Positions 1 through 8,348 are shown, counted from the first letter of the stretch. The stretch is DNA of 64,000 nucleotides from CAWDZK01 sp963726615 (GCA_963726615.1 CAVSCX010000006.1:310001-374000); one strand, 5' to 3'. The notes: generated by a model not told the origin, from the letters alone. Made by a program: numbers and translations.

Positions 1-194
1 CCAAGAAGTCGGCCGCCGCCGAGGCGCCGACCGGCGAGGCGCCGGCCGCCGAGGCCGCGCCGGCGGCCGAGGCCACCGTGGTCGAGGAGCCGAAGACCGA
101 GGAGGTCGCCGCCGCGCCGGAGCCCGCGGAGGCAGCGACCGCCGAGGCCACCCCGGAGCCGGCCGCCGACGAGCCGGCCAAGGACGAGGCGTAG
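1..194 (+). CDS. rpsP: 30S ribosomal protein bS16, C-terminal tail (partial)
   Basis: An open frame enters from the left edge (codons begin at base 3) and stops at TAG 192-194. The 63 visible residues are almost all Ala, Glu, Pro and Lys, a low-complexity acidic tail. The folded bS16 core lies outside the window, so the call rests on position: in actinobacteria rpsP directly precedes khpA, rimM, trmD and rplS, and S16 there often carries such an Ala/Glu-rich extension. The stop lies three bases before the khpA start, implying translational coupling. A different protein with an acidic tail cannot be excluded from this fragment alone. Confidence 0.7.
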   Translation, partial: KKSAAAEAPTGEAPAAEAAPAAEATVVEEPKTEEVAAAPEPAEAATAEATPEPAADEPAKDEA

Positions 195-197
195 GCC

Positions 198-437
198 GTG
201 CTCGAGGAGGCCCTCGAGCACCTGGTCCGCGGCATCGTCGACCACCCCGACGACGTCTCCGTCCGCGACAGCACCAGCCGGCGCGGACGGACCCTCGAGG
301 TGCGGGTGCACCCCGAGGACCTCGGCAAGGTCATCGGTCGGGGCGGGCGCACGGCCAAGGCCCTGCGCACCGTTATCGGTGCGGTGGGCAACGGCCGCAG
401 CGTCCGCGTCGACTTCCTCGACGTCGACGAGCGCTAG
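198..437 (+). CDS. khpA: KH-domain RNA-binding protein KhpA
   Basis: This 79-residue protein is a single KH domain of the KhpA (YlqC) family, a small RNA-binding protein that works with KhpB in several Gram-positive bacteria. The GxxG loop is visible in VIGRGGRTAKAL near residues 46-57, preceded by the usual VHPEDLGK segment. Length matches the family (about 75-80). It starts at GTG 198, three bases after the upstream stop, and sits in the conserved slot between rpsP and rimM. Its direct RNA targets cannot be read from the sequence. Confidence 0.93.
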   Translation: MLEEALEHLVRGIVDHPDDVSVRDSTSRRGRTLEVRVHPEDLGKVIGRGGRTAKALRTVIGAVGNGRSVRVDFLDVDER

Positions 438-473
438 CGCCAGACCTCCGGTCGGTCATGCGGTGAAGGGCTG

Positions 474-998
474 ATGGACGTCGTCGTCGCGCGGATCGGC
501 CGTCCGCACGGGATCCACGGCACGGTCTCGGTAGAGGTGCGCACCGACGACCCCGAGGGCAGGCTCGCCCCCGGGACCACGGTGCGCACCGACCCGCCGG
601 GCGCCGGGCCCCTGACCATCACCGATGGCCGGGTGCACTCCGGCCGGTTGCTGCTCACCTTCGCGGGGTACGCCGACCGCGGCGCCGCGGAGGGGCTGCG
701 CGGCGTGCTGCTGGTCGCCGACGTCGACCCGGGTGAGCGGCTCGAGGACCCGGACGAGTTCCACGACTCCCAGCTCGTCGGGCTGGCGGTGCGCACCGTC
801 GCCGGTGAGCCGGTCGGCGAGCTCATCGAGGTCCTGCACCTGCCCGGCCAGGACGTGCTCGCGGTCCGCCGTGCTGACGGCACCGAGGTCCTGGTGCCCT
901 TCGTCGCCGCGATCGTCCCCACGGTCGACCTCGACCGCGGCGTCGTGCTCGTCGACCCCCCGCCGGGCCTGCTGTCGGACCCGGACGGGAGCCCGTGA
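474..998 (+). CDS. rimM: ribosome maturation factor RimM
   Basis: This 174-residue protein is RimM, which binds ribosomal protein S19 and assists maturation of the 30S head domain. The N-terminal beta-barrel opens with the typical VVARIGRPHGIHGTVSVEV segment, and the C-terminal PRC-barrel carries LVGLAVRT, GEPVGELIEVLHLPGQDVL and VPFVAAIVPTVD. ATG 474 gives the expected short N-terminus. The stop at 996-998 is one base from the trmD start, so the two are almost certainly co-translated, as in most bacteria. Confidence 0.96.
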   Translation: MDVVVARIGRPHGIHGTVSVEVRTDDPEGRLAPGTTVRTDPPGAGPLTITDGRVHSGRLLLTFAGYADRGAAEGLRGVLLVADVDPGERLEDPDEFHDSQLVGLAVRTVAGEPVGELIEVLHLPGQDVLAVRRADGTEVLVPFVAAIVPTVDLDRGVVLVDPPPGLLSDPDGSP

Positions 999-999
999 G

Positions 1000-1812
1000 G
1001 TGAGGATCGATGTCGTCACGATCTTCCCGGACTACCTGGCCCCGCTGCGGCTCTCGCTGATCGGCCGGGCCGTCGACGACGGCCGGCTCGACCTGCGTGT
1101 CCACGACCTGCGCGACTGGACGTCCGACCGGCACCGGACCGTCGACGACTCGCCGTACGGCGGGGGGCCGGGCATGCTCATGCGTCCCGAGCCGTGGGGC
1201 GACGCGTTGGACGAGGTCCTCGACGACCGGGCCGGAGGGCACGACGTCCGGGTGGTCGTGCCGACACCGGGTGGGGTGCGGTTCACCCAGGAGATGGCCC
1301 GCGACCTCGCGGGGGAGCAGCGGCTGGTGTTCGCCTGCGGACGCTACGAGGGCATCGACCAACGGGTCCTCGACGAGGTCGCGACCAGGGCCAGGGTGAC
1401 CGAGGTCAGTCTCGGCGACTACGTCCTCAACGGCGGCGAGGTGGCGGTGCTGGCGATCGTCGAGGCTGTCGCCAGGCTGTTGCCCGGTGTCATCGGGAAC
1501 GCCGAGTCGCTCGTCGACGAGTCGCACGCCGAGTGGTCGGGAGGCCTGCTGGAGGCACCGGGGTTCACCAAGCCGGCCGCGTGGCGGGGCCGCGCCGTCC
1601 CCGAGGTGCTCCTGTCCGGTGACCACGCCCGGATCGCCCGGTGGCGACGCGACGAGTCGCTGCGCCGCACCGCCGAACGCCGCCCCGACCTGCTGGAGCG
1701 TCTCGACCCCTCCGCGCTGGACCAGCACGACCTCGCGCTGCTCGCCGGGCTCGGCTGGGCGGCCGGCCCCGATGGTCGATTGGCTCGCCCCGCCGAGCCT
1801 GTGGCAGACTGA
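1000..1812 (+). CDS. trmD: tRNA (guanine-N1)-methyltransferase TrmD
   Basis: TrmD methylates G37 of tRNAs carrying a G36-G37 sequence, using S-adenosylmethionine, and so prevents +1 frameshifting. The protein opens with the signature MRIDVVTIFPDYL (GTG start, one base after rimM). It carries DDSPYGGGPGMLMRPEP, the knot residues RYEGIDQRVLDE and the SAM-binding trefoil-knot stretch GDYVLNGGEVAVLAIVEAV. At 270 residues it is slightly longer than the E. coli enzyme (255), with a normal C-terminal domain. The frame is open well upstream, but the RimM overlap and family N-terminus fix this start. Confidence 0.96.
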   Translation: MRIDVVTIFPDYLAPLRLSLIGRAVDDGRLDLRVHDLRDWTSDRHRTVDDSPYGGGPGMLMRPEPWGDALDEVLDDRAGGHDVRVVVPTPGGVRFTQEMARDLAGEQRLVFACGRYEGIDQRVLDEVATRARVTEVSLGDYVLNGGEVAVLAIVEAVARLLPGVIGNAESLVDESHAEWSGGLLEAPGFTKPAAWRGRAVPEVLLSGDHARIARWRRDESLRRTAERRPDLLERLDPSALDQHDLALLAGLGWAAGPDGRLARPAEPVAD

Positions 1813-1935
1813 CTGACTGCGGTCAGCCGCGAGCACCCCCGCCACAGGGAGGGCGCTGTACCACGACACGACCGCCACACAACTGCACCCCACCCACCGT
1901 GGGTGACCTGTGGCACCGCGAGAGATGAGAACCCG

Positions 1936-2295
1936 ATGCAGACGCTGGACGCCCTCGACGCCGCCTCGAAGCGCTCGGACATCCCCGAGTTCCGACCCGG
2001 CGACACGCTCAAGGTCCACGTCAAGGTCATCGAGGGCACTCGCTCTCGCATCCAGGTCTTCCAGGGCGTGGTCATCCGCCGCCAGGGTTCCGGGGTCCGC
2101 GAGACCTTCACCGTCCGCAAGGTCAGCTTCGGCGTCGGCGTCGAGCGCACCTTCCCGGTCCACACCCCGGTGATCGACAAGATCGAGGTCGTCACCCGAG
2201 GTGACGTCCGGCGCGCGAAGCTCTACTACCTGCGCGAGCTGCGCGGCAAGGCCGCGAAGATCAAGGAGCGCCGCGACACTCCCGTCGCGCGCTGA
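1936..2295 (+). CDS. rplS: 50S ribosomal protein bL19
   Basis: bL19 sits at the 30S-50S interface. The 119-residue product shows the family signatures FRPGDTLKVHVKVIEGTRSRIQ and VRETFTVRKVSFGVGVERTFPVHTP, ending in KLYYLRELRGKAAKIKERR. ATG 1936 gives MQTLDALD, a normal L19 N-terminus; an in-frame GTG at 1903 would add eleven unsupported residues. The 123-base gap after trmD holds only a weak 5-bp hairpin (CTGAC/GTCAG around 1811-1824) and could carry a leader or promoter. Confidence 0.96.
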   Translation: MQTLDALDAASKRSDIPEFRPGDTLKVHVKVIEGTRSRIQVFQGVVIRRQGSGVRETFTVRKVSFGVGVERTFPVHTPVIDKIEVVTRGDVRRAKLYYLRELRGKAAKIKERRDTPVAR

Positions 2296-2336
2296 CCGCT
2301 CGCCCGGACGAGCGCATCCCGCCTCCGCAGCAGCGG

Positions 2337-3008
2337 GTGGAGAGCGGCCGCCCGTCCCGCAGCCGGCCCTGGCGCGACCTCGTGCTGCTCCTCGTCCTGG
2401 CGGTCGTTGCCACCTGGCTCGTCCGCACCTTCGTCGTCGCCCCGTTCTCCATCCCGTCCGGGTCGATGGAGAACACGCTGCGCCCCGGGGACCGGATCCT
2501 CGTCGACCGGGTCTCCTACCGGCTGCACGACGTACGCCGCGGCGACGCCGTGGTCTTCGACGGCACCGAGGCGTTCGGGTCCCTCAACGGCGGCGGTACC
2601 ACCGACTACGTGAAGCGGGTCGTCGGGCTGCCGGGCGACCACGTCGTCTGCTGCGACGACCAGGGCCGGATCACCGTCGACGGCAGCCCGCTGGACGAGC
2701 GTGCCTACCTGCACCCCGGCGACGTCCCGTCCGAGCTGCGCTTCGACGTGCGGGTGCCGTCCGGCCGGCTCTGGCTCATGGGTGACCACCGGTCGGACTC
2801 GCTGGACTCCCGGTCGCACCTGGGTGACCCCGGCGGTGGGTTCGTGCCGGTCGACAAGGTCATCGGCCGGGTGCTCGTCGTGGTGTGGCCGTTGGACCGG
2901 CTCGGGACGCGGGCCGGAGCCGACGTAGGCTTCGCCCCTGTGCGCCCGGCGCCGCGGAGCCGGTCGGTGACAGCGGGGGATGCCGGGACCGAGGGAGGCG
3001 AGCGATGA
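2337..3008 (+). CDS. lepB: signal peptidase I (first of two)
   Basis: Type I signal peptidase cleaves signal peptides from proteins exported by Sec or Tat. The 223-residue protein has one N-terminal membrane span (about residues 14-34) and an extracytoplasmic catalytic domain. The nucleophile is Ser43 in PSGSMENTL, the general base is Lys93 in YVKRVVGLPGD, and box E reads GDHRSDSLDSR. The GTG at 2337 is the first usual in-frame start; a CTG at 2292, overlapping the rplS stop, could add 15 residues. Its end overlaps the second signal peptidase by 4 bp. Confidence 0.93.
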   Translation: MESGRPSRSRPWRDLVLLLVLAVVATWLVRTFVVAPFSIPSGSMENTLRPGDRILVDRVSYRLHDVRRGDAVVFDGTEAFGSLNGGGTTDYVKRVVGLPGDHVVCCDDQGRITVDGSPLDERAYLHPGDVPSELRFDVRVPSGRLWLMGDHRSDSLDSRSHLGDPGGGFVPVDKVIGRVLVVVWPLDRLGTRAGADVGFAPVRPAPRSRSVTAGDAGTEGGER

Positions 3009-3814
3009 CGACCGAGGACGGTCCGCGCGCCGCCGACCGCACGGAGGCCGCGCCCGCCCGGCACGCTGCCCGGCCGTCGCCCGCCACCGGGCCCAAGAGC
3101 CACAGCAGCGGCAAGGTGCGCACCAGGCGGTCGGCGCCCAAGCGCAAGTCGTTCCTGCGCGAGCTGCCCGGCATCGTCATCACCGCGCTTGTCATCTCGG
3201 TGCTCATCAAGACCTTCCTCGTCCAGGCGTTCTACATCCCGTCCGGGTCGATGGAGAACACCCTGCTGGTCAACGACCGGGTGCTGGTCAACAAGCTCGC
3301 CGACAAGCCGGACGAGATCCACCGCGGCGACGTCGTGGTCTTCCGCGACCCCGGCGGCTGGCTGGGTGGCTCCGGCGCGGCGTCGAACCGTGGCAGCCTG
3401 GTCGGCGCCGTCCGCGACGTCCTCGTGTTCGTGGGCCTCGCACCGGCCGCCGGCGAGGAGGACCTGATCAAGCGGGTCGTCGGCGTCGGCGGCGACAAGG
3501 TGGTCTGCTGCGACGCCGGCCGCATCACGGTCAACGGGACGCCGCTGGACGAGACCTACCTCTTCCCGGGGGACGACCCGTCCGGCGAGTCCTTCTCGAT
3601 CACGGTTCCCCGCGGCAAGCTGTGGGTCATGGGCGACCACCGCTCCGTCTCCGAGGACAGCCGGGCCCACCAGCAGCTGCCGGGCAAGGGCTTCGTCCCG
3701 GTCGACGACGTCATCGGCCGCGCGTTCACCATCGTGTGGCCGCTGGATCGCGCCCGGCTCCTGCACCGGCCGGCGACCTTCGACCAGCCGGGGATCGCCG
3801 CAGCGGGCCGCTGA
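3005..3814 (+). CDS. lepB: signal peptidase I (second of two)
   Basis: A second type I signal peptidase of 269 residues starts with ATG 3005 inside the stop of the first (ATGA overlap). A basic, disordered N-terminus of about 50 residues precedes one membrane span (about 55-76). Ser82 in PSGSMENTL and Lys156 in LIKRVVGVGGD form the catalytic dyad, followed by GDHRSVSEDSR. Compared with the first copy it has an insertion of about 30 residues between Ser and Lys (GGWLGGSGAASNRG region). The SGSMENTL blocks are identical, so the pair probably arose by tandem duplication. Confidence 0.94.
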   Translation: MTTEDGPRAADRTEAAPARHAARPSPATGPKSHSSGKVRTRRSAPKRKSFLRELPGIVITALVISVLIKTFLVQAFYIPSGSMENTLLVNDRVLVNKLADKPDEIHRGDVVVFRDPGGWLGGSGAASNRGSLVGAVRDVLVFVGLAPAAGEEDLIKRVVGVGGDKVVCCDAGRITVNGTPLDETYLFPGDDPSGESFSITVPRGKLWVMGDHRSVSEDSRAHQQLPGKGFVPVDDVIGRAFTIVWPLDRARLLHRPATFDQPGIAAAGR

Positions 3815-3852
3815 GCCCGGTTCGGTGCGGGTGCCGTCGTAGGCTCCTGCCG

Positions 3853-4635
3853 ATGGGGATCGCGCGGAAGTTCGTCGTACGGCGTGAGGGTGGCCTCTAC
3901 GCCTACGAGAAGGCGCTCGAGCGGGCCGGGCTGACCCCGGTCGCCGGCGCGGACGAGGCCGGCCGAGGCGCCTGCGCCGGGCCCCTCGTCGTGGCCGCCG
4001 TCGTGCTGCCGACCGGCCGCCGCGGCCAGGTGCCCGGCCTGGCCGACTCCAAGCTGCTCACCCCTGCGGCCCGCGACCGGGTCCACGACGAGGTGGTCCG
4101 GCGGGCCACGTCCTGCTCCGTGGTGGTGGTGCCGCCCCAGGAGGTCGACCGCCTCGGCCTGCACGTGTGCAACGTCGAGGGCATGCGGCGGGCGCTGGCG
4201 CAGCTGTCGGTGGCGCCGTCGTACGTGCTCACCGACGGCTTCCCGGTGCGAGGGCTGCCGTCCCCGGGGCTGGCCGTCTGGAAGGGCGACCGGGTCAGCG
4301 CGTCGATCGCGGCGGCGTCCGTGCTGGCCAAGGTCACCAGGGACCGGATGATGGCCGGGCTGCACGAGCAGTTCCCGCGCTACGACTTCCTCGGGCACAA
4401 GGGCTACGTCACCCCCGTGCACAACGCCGCACTGGACGCGCACGGCCCGTGCACGGAGCACCGGTTCTCCTACGTCAACGTGGCCCGGCGGGTGCCTGGT
4501 GACCAGCGGGTGCCCGCGCGGACGCTCGCACGGCTCGCGGCGGGCCCGGTGGCGGACGACGAGACCGTCCTGGACGGTGTGGACACTCTCGATGCCGTCG
4601 ACATGACGACGACGGAGGAGGTGCTGTCCCGGTGA
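3853..4635 (+). CDS. rnhB: ribonuclease HII
   Basis: RNase HII removes ribonucleotides and RNA-DNA hybrids. The catalytic motif DEAGRGACAGPLV is at residues 34-46, with later acidic residues in LADSKLL and VLTDGFP and the helix SIAAASVLAKVTRDRMM. The family tyrosine/glycine motif KGYVTPVHNAAL is present. The 260-residue length includes a C-terminal tail rich in Asp and Thr that is not part of the fold. ATG 3853 is chosen from the usual GIARKFVVRREGG opening; a long open frame upstream is spurious. The end overlaps the DUF2469 gene by 4 bp. Confidence 0.95.
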   Translation: MGIARKFVVRREGGLYAYEKALERAGLTPVAGADEAGRGACAGPLVVAAVVLPTGRRGQVPGLADSKLLTPAARDRVHDEVVRRATSCSVVVVPPQEVDRLGLHVCNVEGMRRALAQLSVAPSYVLTDGFPVRGLPSPGLAVWKGDRVSASIAAASVLAKVTRDRMMAGLHEQFPRYDFLGHKGYVTPVHNAALDAHGPCTEHRFSYVNVARRVPGDQRVPARTLARLAAGPVADDETVLDGVDTLDAVDMTTTEEVLSR

Positions 4636-4955
4636 GTGCGGAGGACCTGGAGAAGTACGAGTCCGACATGGAGCTTCAGCTCTACCGCGAGTACCGCGAC
4701 GTGGTGGGCCTGTTCGGCTACGTCGTGGAGACCGAGCGGCGCTTCTACCTGACCAACGCGGTCGAGGTGACCCCGCGGAGCACGGACGGCGGCGAGGTGT
4801 ACTTCGAGGTGACGATGTCCGACGCGTGGGTGTGGGACATGTACCGACCGGCGCGGTTCGTGAAGAACGTCCGGGTGCTGACGTTCAAGGACGTCAACGT
4901 CGAGGAGCTGGCCCGCCACGAGCTGTCGGTGGAGCTCCCGCCCGACCCGAGTTGA
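4632..4955 (+). CDS. DUF2469 family protein
   Basis: This 107-residue protein belongs to DUF2469, a small family of unknown function confined to actinobacteria and nearly always directly after rnhB. It begins MSAEDLEKYESDMELQLYRE and contains the conserved aromatic block MSDAWVWDMYRPARFVKNVRVLTFKDVNVEEL. GTG 4632 lies in the rnhB stop (GTGA). There is no signal peptide or membrane span, so it is probably cytoplasmic. The stop codon is embedded in the left arm of a long perfect inverted repeat. Confidence 0.92.
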   Translation: MSAEDLEKYESDMELQLYREYRDVVGLFGYVVETERRFYLTNAVEVTPRSTDGGEVYFEVTMSDAWVWDMYRPARFVKNVRVLTFKDVNVEELARHELSVELPPDPS

Positions 4956-4979
4956 TCACGCAAGCGTGATCAACTCGGG
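4946..4979. terminator. Perfect 16-bp inverted repeat at the end of the DUF2469 gene
   Basis: Two perfectly complementary 16-base arms (left arm CCCGAGTTGATCACGC, 4946-4961) are separated by only two bases (AA). One further A-T pair (4945/4980) extends the stem. The left arm contains the stop codon of the preceding gene. No T-run follows, as is common for terminators in GC-rich actinobacteria. It would end the rpsP-DUF2469 transcript before the 228-base gap to yraN. It could instead be a dispersed palindromic repeat or a protein-binding site; the near-zero loop makes a DNA cruciform or bound dimer plausible. Confidence 0.65.
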
Positions 4980-5183
4980 TTGACCGCGGCTTGCAGGCCA
5001 CGGTCAGGCCGGGAACGCCGCGGTCAGGCGGGCCGAAGCTCCAGCAGGTCCGCGACAATCGAGCGGACCCGTGCAGGAACCAGCCCGGCCCCGCTCGTCC
5101 ACAGCGGCGGCCGGCCGGCGCCGTCGTCCACAGACGCCGCGGCCGTCCCCACCAGCGGTCCTTGGCGCGGCAGGCTCGTCGGC

Positions 5184-5558
5184 GTGACAGACCGACACGT
5201 GGTGCCCGAGAAGGACGCCCTGGGTGCGTACGGCGAACGGCTGGCCGCCGACCACCTGCGGCTGGCCGGCATGACTGTCCTCGACACGAACTGGCGCTGC
5301 CCGCTGGGCGAGATCGACATCGTCGCGCGCGACGGCGACGTGCTCGTCGTGTGCGAGGTGAAGACCCGCTCATCGACACGTCGCGGTCACCCCCTGGAGG
5401 CGGTGACGGCCACCAAGGCCGCGAGGTTGCGCATCCTGGCGGCTGCCTGGATCGACGCGCGGCGGGTCCACCCCGCCGACGTGCGGGTCGACCTCGTGGG
5501 GGTGGTCCGGCCGCGGCGGGGGAACGCGTCCGTCGAGCACGTCCGGGGGGTGGCCTGA
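5184..5558 (+). CDS. YraN / UPF0102 family nuclease-fold protein
   Basis: This 124-residue protein has the restriction-endonuclease-like fold of UPF0102. The core motif is CPLGEIDIVARDGDVLVVCEVKTRSS, with Glu and Asp in GEID and Glu and Lys in CEVK forming the putative metal site. An N-terminal helix GAYGERLAADHLRLAG precedes it. The function is unproven; its neighbours here are the DNA-uptake and recombination genes comM and dprA, as in many genomes. GTG 5184 is chosen because upstream codons have no family similarity. The stop abuts the comM start with no gap. Confidence 0.9.
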   Translation: MTDRHVVPEKDALGAYGERLAADHLRLAGMTVLDTNWRCPLGEIDIVARDGDVLVVCEVKTRSSTRRGHPLEAVTATKAARLRILAAAWIDARRVHPADVRVDLVGVVRPRRGNASVEHVRGVA

Positions 5559-7136
5559 GTGGGGCTGGCCCGCACCCGCGGGGTGGCGCTCGTCGGCGTG
5601 GAGGGTCACCTGGTCGAGGTGGAGGCGGATCTCGGCGTCGGCGTCCCGTCGTACACCCTGGTCGGGCTGCCGGACGCCTCCCTGTCCGAGTCGCGCGACC
5701 GGGTGCGGGCAGCGATGGTCAACAGCGGCCAGGACTGGCCGGCCACCAAGCGGGTGACGGTCAACCTCTCGCCGGCGTCGCTTCCCAAGCGCGGGTCGGC
5801 GTTCGACCTGCCTATCGCCGTGGCGATCCTCACCGCACAGCAGGTGATGCCGCCCGGCGCCTTCGAGGGCGCCGTGCTGCTCGGTGAGCTGGGGCTGGAC
5901 GGCCGGGTCCGGCCGGTCCGCGGCGTGCTGCCGTCGGTGGCCGCGGCCGTGCGGGCCGGGGCGACCGCCGCCGTGGTGCCGCACGGCAACGCCGGCGAGG
6001 CGGCGCTGGTCCCCGGCGTGCAGGTCACCGGGGTGCGGACCCTCGCGGGTCTGGTGGCCCGGGCCCGCGGCGAGGACCCGCCGGAGGTGGAGCTGCGGGC
6101 CGATCCACGGATGGAGCCCACCGCGGCGCCCGCCGGCCCGGTCCGGGGGTCCGACCACCTGCCCGACCTGTCCGACGTCCTCGGCCAGGCGACCGCCCGG
6201 TACCTGGTCGAGGTGGCGGCGGCGGGGGGCCACCACCTGCTGATGCTCGGGCCCCCAGGGGCGGGCAAGACCATGCTCGCGGAGCGGCTGCCGGGACTGC
6301 TGCCGCCGCTGGACCGCGCCTCCGCGCTGGAGGTGACCGCGGTCCACTCGGTCGCGGGCGCTCTGGACGACGCGTCGGGACCGCTGGTCGATCGCGCACC
6401 CTTCCAGGCGCCGCACCACACGGCGTCGGTGGCCGCGATCGTCGGTGGCGGCTCGACCCAGGTGCGCCCCGGCGCGGCCTCCCTCGCCCACCGGGGCGTC
6501 CTGTTCATGGACGAGGCGCCGGAGTTCGCGCCGGCCGTCCTCGACGCGTTGCGGGAGCCGCTCGAGTCCGGGCAGATCACCGTGGCCCGGCTCGCGGCCC
6601 GGGTGCGTTTCCCGGCCCGGTTCCAGCTGGTGCTGGCCGCCAACCCGTGTCCGTGCGGTCTCGCGATCACGGCCCCGGGAGCCGTGTCGGCGTGCCGTTG
6701 CACGCCGATGGCGCGCCTGCGCTACCTGGGCCGGCTGTCGGGCCCGCTGCTCGACCGTGTCGATCTCCAGATCGAGATGTTCGCCGCCACCCGTGCCGAC
6801 CTGCGGGCGGCGCCGGGCTCGGCCGAGGACACCGCCGCCGTGGCGCGGCGGGTCGCGGCCGCGCGGGAGCGGATGGCCGCCCGGTTGGCGGACACCCCGT
6901 GGCGGGTCAACGCCGAGGTGCCCGGGCACGTCCTGCGCCGTCGCTGGCGGCTGCCCTGGGAGGTCGTCGGCGAGGCGGAGCGGCTGCTGGACCGCGGTGC
7001 CCTCACCGCGCGTGGTGTCGACCGGGTCGTCCGGGTCGCGTGGACCGTTGCCGACCTCGCGGGGCGGGACGTGCCGGACGCCGGCGACGTCCGGGTGGCG
7101 CTGGACTGCCGGGGCGTCACCAGGTGGGCGGCATGA
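5559..7136 (+). CDS. comM: YifB/ComM family AAA+ ATPase
   Basis: ComM is a hexameric AAA+ helicase that promotes branch migration during natural transformation and recombination. The 525-residue protein has an N-terminal Lon-like/ChlI domain (VEGHLVEVEADLGVGVPSY, then SLSESRDRVRAA). A Mg-chelatase AAA core carries Walker A GPPGAGKTML near residue 230, Walker B LFMDEAPEF and the sensor ANPCPCG, followed by a C-terminal domain (LDRGALTARGVDRVVRVAWTVADL). It starts with GTG immediately after yraN and overlaps dprA by 4 bp. Whether this organism is naturally competent cannot be told. Confidence 0.93.
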   Translation: MGLARTRGVALVGVEGHLVEVEADLGVGVPSYTLVGLPDASLSESRDRVRAAMVNSGQDWPATKRVTVNLSPASLPKRGSAFDLPIAVAILTAQQVMPPGAFEGAVLLGELGLDGRVRPVRGVLPSVAAAVRAGATAAVVPHGNAGEAALVPGVQVTGVRTLAGLVARARGEDPPEVELRADPRMEPTAAPAGPVRGSDHLPDLSDVLGQATARYLVEVAAAGGHHLLMLGPPGAGKTMLAERLPGLLPPLDRASALEVTAVHSVAGALDDASGPLVDRAPFQAPHHTASVAAIVGGGSTQVRPGAASLAHRGVLFMDEAPEFAPAVLDALREPLESGQITVARLAARVRFPARFQLVLAANPCPCGLAITAPGAVSACRCTPMARLRYLGRLSGPLLDRVDLQIEMFAATRADLRAAPGSAEDTAAVARRVAAARERMAARLADTPWRVNAEVPGHVLRRRWRLPWEVVGEAERLLDRGALTARGVDRVVRVAWTVADLAGRDVPDAGDVRVALDCRGVTRWAA

Positions 7137-8287
7137 CGGTGGCGGCGGACCCCGGGCCGGCGGGCGACCGGGACGCCGAGCAGGAGCGCGCAGCCCGGGC
7201 CGCCCTCGCCCGGCTGGCCGAGCCGGGGGACGCCTGGCTGGGCAGGGCGGTCGCCGGCATCGGCGCCGCCGCCGTGCTGGACCGGGTGCGGGCCCCGCGG
7301 CGCGGCGAGCCGGACCGGCTGGCGCACTACCGCGTCCGGCTCCCCTCCCTAGGTGCCGACGACGAGCTCACCGCGAGAGCCGGCGCCCGCATCGTCGTCC
7401 CTGGCGACGACGAGTGGCCCGACGCCCTCGACGACCTGGACGACAGGGCGCCTCTGGCCCTGTGGGTCGCCGGGCAGGCGTCCCTCGGGGACGTGACGCG
7501 CCGGGCGGTCGCGGTCGTCGGTGCCCGCGCCTGCACCCAGTACGGCGAGACTGTCGCGGCCGAGCTCTCCTCGGGGCTCGGGGACCGCGGCTGGACCGTG
7601 GTGTCCGGCGGGGCGTACGGCATCGACGGGTCCGCCCACCGAGGCGCCCTCGCGGTCGACGCCGCGACCGTGGCGGTCCTGGCCTGCGGCGTGGACGTCG
7701 CCTATCCGGCGGCGCACGACGGGTTGCTCCGTTCGGTGCGCGCGACCGGCGCCGTGGTGTCGGAGCTGCCGCCGGGGTGCCGCCCCACCCGGGTCCGGTT
7801 CCTGGAGCGCAACCGGGTCATCGCGGCGCTCGGCCGCGGCACCGTCGTCGTGGAGGCAGCGGCGCGCAGCGGAGCGCTCAACACGGCCGGGCACGCCGAG
7901 CGGCTCTCCCGCGTGGTGATGGCGGTGCCCGGCCCGGTGACGTCGGCCGCCTCGGCGGGGTGCCACCTCCTCGTGCGCACCCTCGGAGCCTCGCTGGTCA
8001 CCTCGGCTGCGGATGTCGTGGACCTGGTCTCGCCGGTCGGGCGGGACGCGAGCGAGCCGGCTCGGGGTGAGACCCGGGCGCACGACGGCCTCGACCCGGC
8101 GACGCTGCGAGTCCTGGAGGCGCTGCCCCTGCGCCGCCGGGCGGCGCCGGACAGCATCGCCCGCGTCGCCGGTCTGGACGCCCCCACGGTGCTGCGGGCG
8201 CTCGGCCAGCTGGGCGCGGCCGGGCTCGCCGACAGCGACCAGGGCCGCTGGCGTCGGGCTGGGGGAGCTGGTGCGCCGCTGAGCTGA
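7133..8287 (+). CDS. dprA: DNA-processing protein DprA
   Basis: DprA protects incoming single-stranded DNA and loads RecA on it. The 384-residue protein has an N-terminal helix-hairpin-helix-like region, then the Rossmann-type core: VVGARACTQYG near residue 128, VVSGGAYGIDGSAHRGAL, and FLERNRVIAALGRGTVVVEAAARSGAL. A C-terminal winged-helix-like segment (LDPATLRVLEALPLRRRAAPDSIARVAGL) completes it. ATG 7133 overlaps the comM stop. Together with yraN and comM it forms the usual actinobacterial DNA-uptake and repair trio. Confidence 0.94.
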   Translation: MTVAADPGPAGDRDAEQERAARAALARLAEPGDAWLGRAVAGIGAAAVLDRVRAPRRGEPDRLAHYRVRLPSLGADDELTARAGARIVVPGDDEWPDALDDLDDRAPLALWVAGQASLGDVTRRAVAVVGARACTQYGETVAAELSSGLGDRGWTVVSGGAYGIDGSAHRGALAVDAATVAVLACGVDVAYPAAHDGLLRSVRATGAVVSELPPGCRPTRVRFLERNRVIAALGRGTVVVEAAARSGALNTAGHAERLSRVVMAVPGPVTSAASAGCHLLVRTLGASLVTSAADVVDLVSPVGRDASEPARGETRAHDGLDPATLRVLEALPLRRRAAPDSIARVAGLDAPTVLRALGQLGAAGLADSDQGRWRRAGGAGAPLS

Positions 8288-8348
8288 CGCCCGGGCGGTC
8301 GGCGGTCCGGCGCGGCGGTGCTTGCATGGGCAGCCACCACGGGACACG

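Noticed and set aside
1811..1824. Short CTGAC/GTCAG hairpin as a trmD terminator or L19 leader
   Set aside because: The 5-bp stem overlaps the stop codon and is not stronger than chance.
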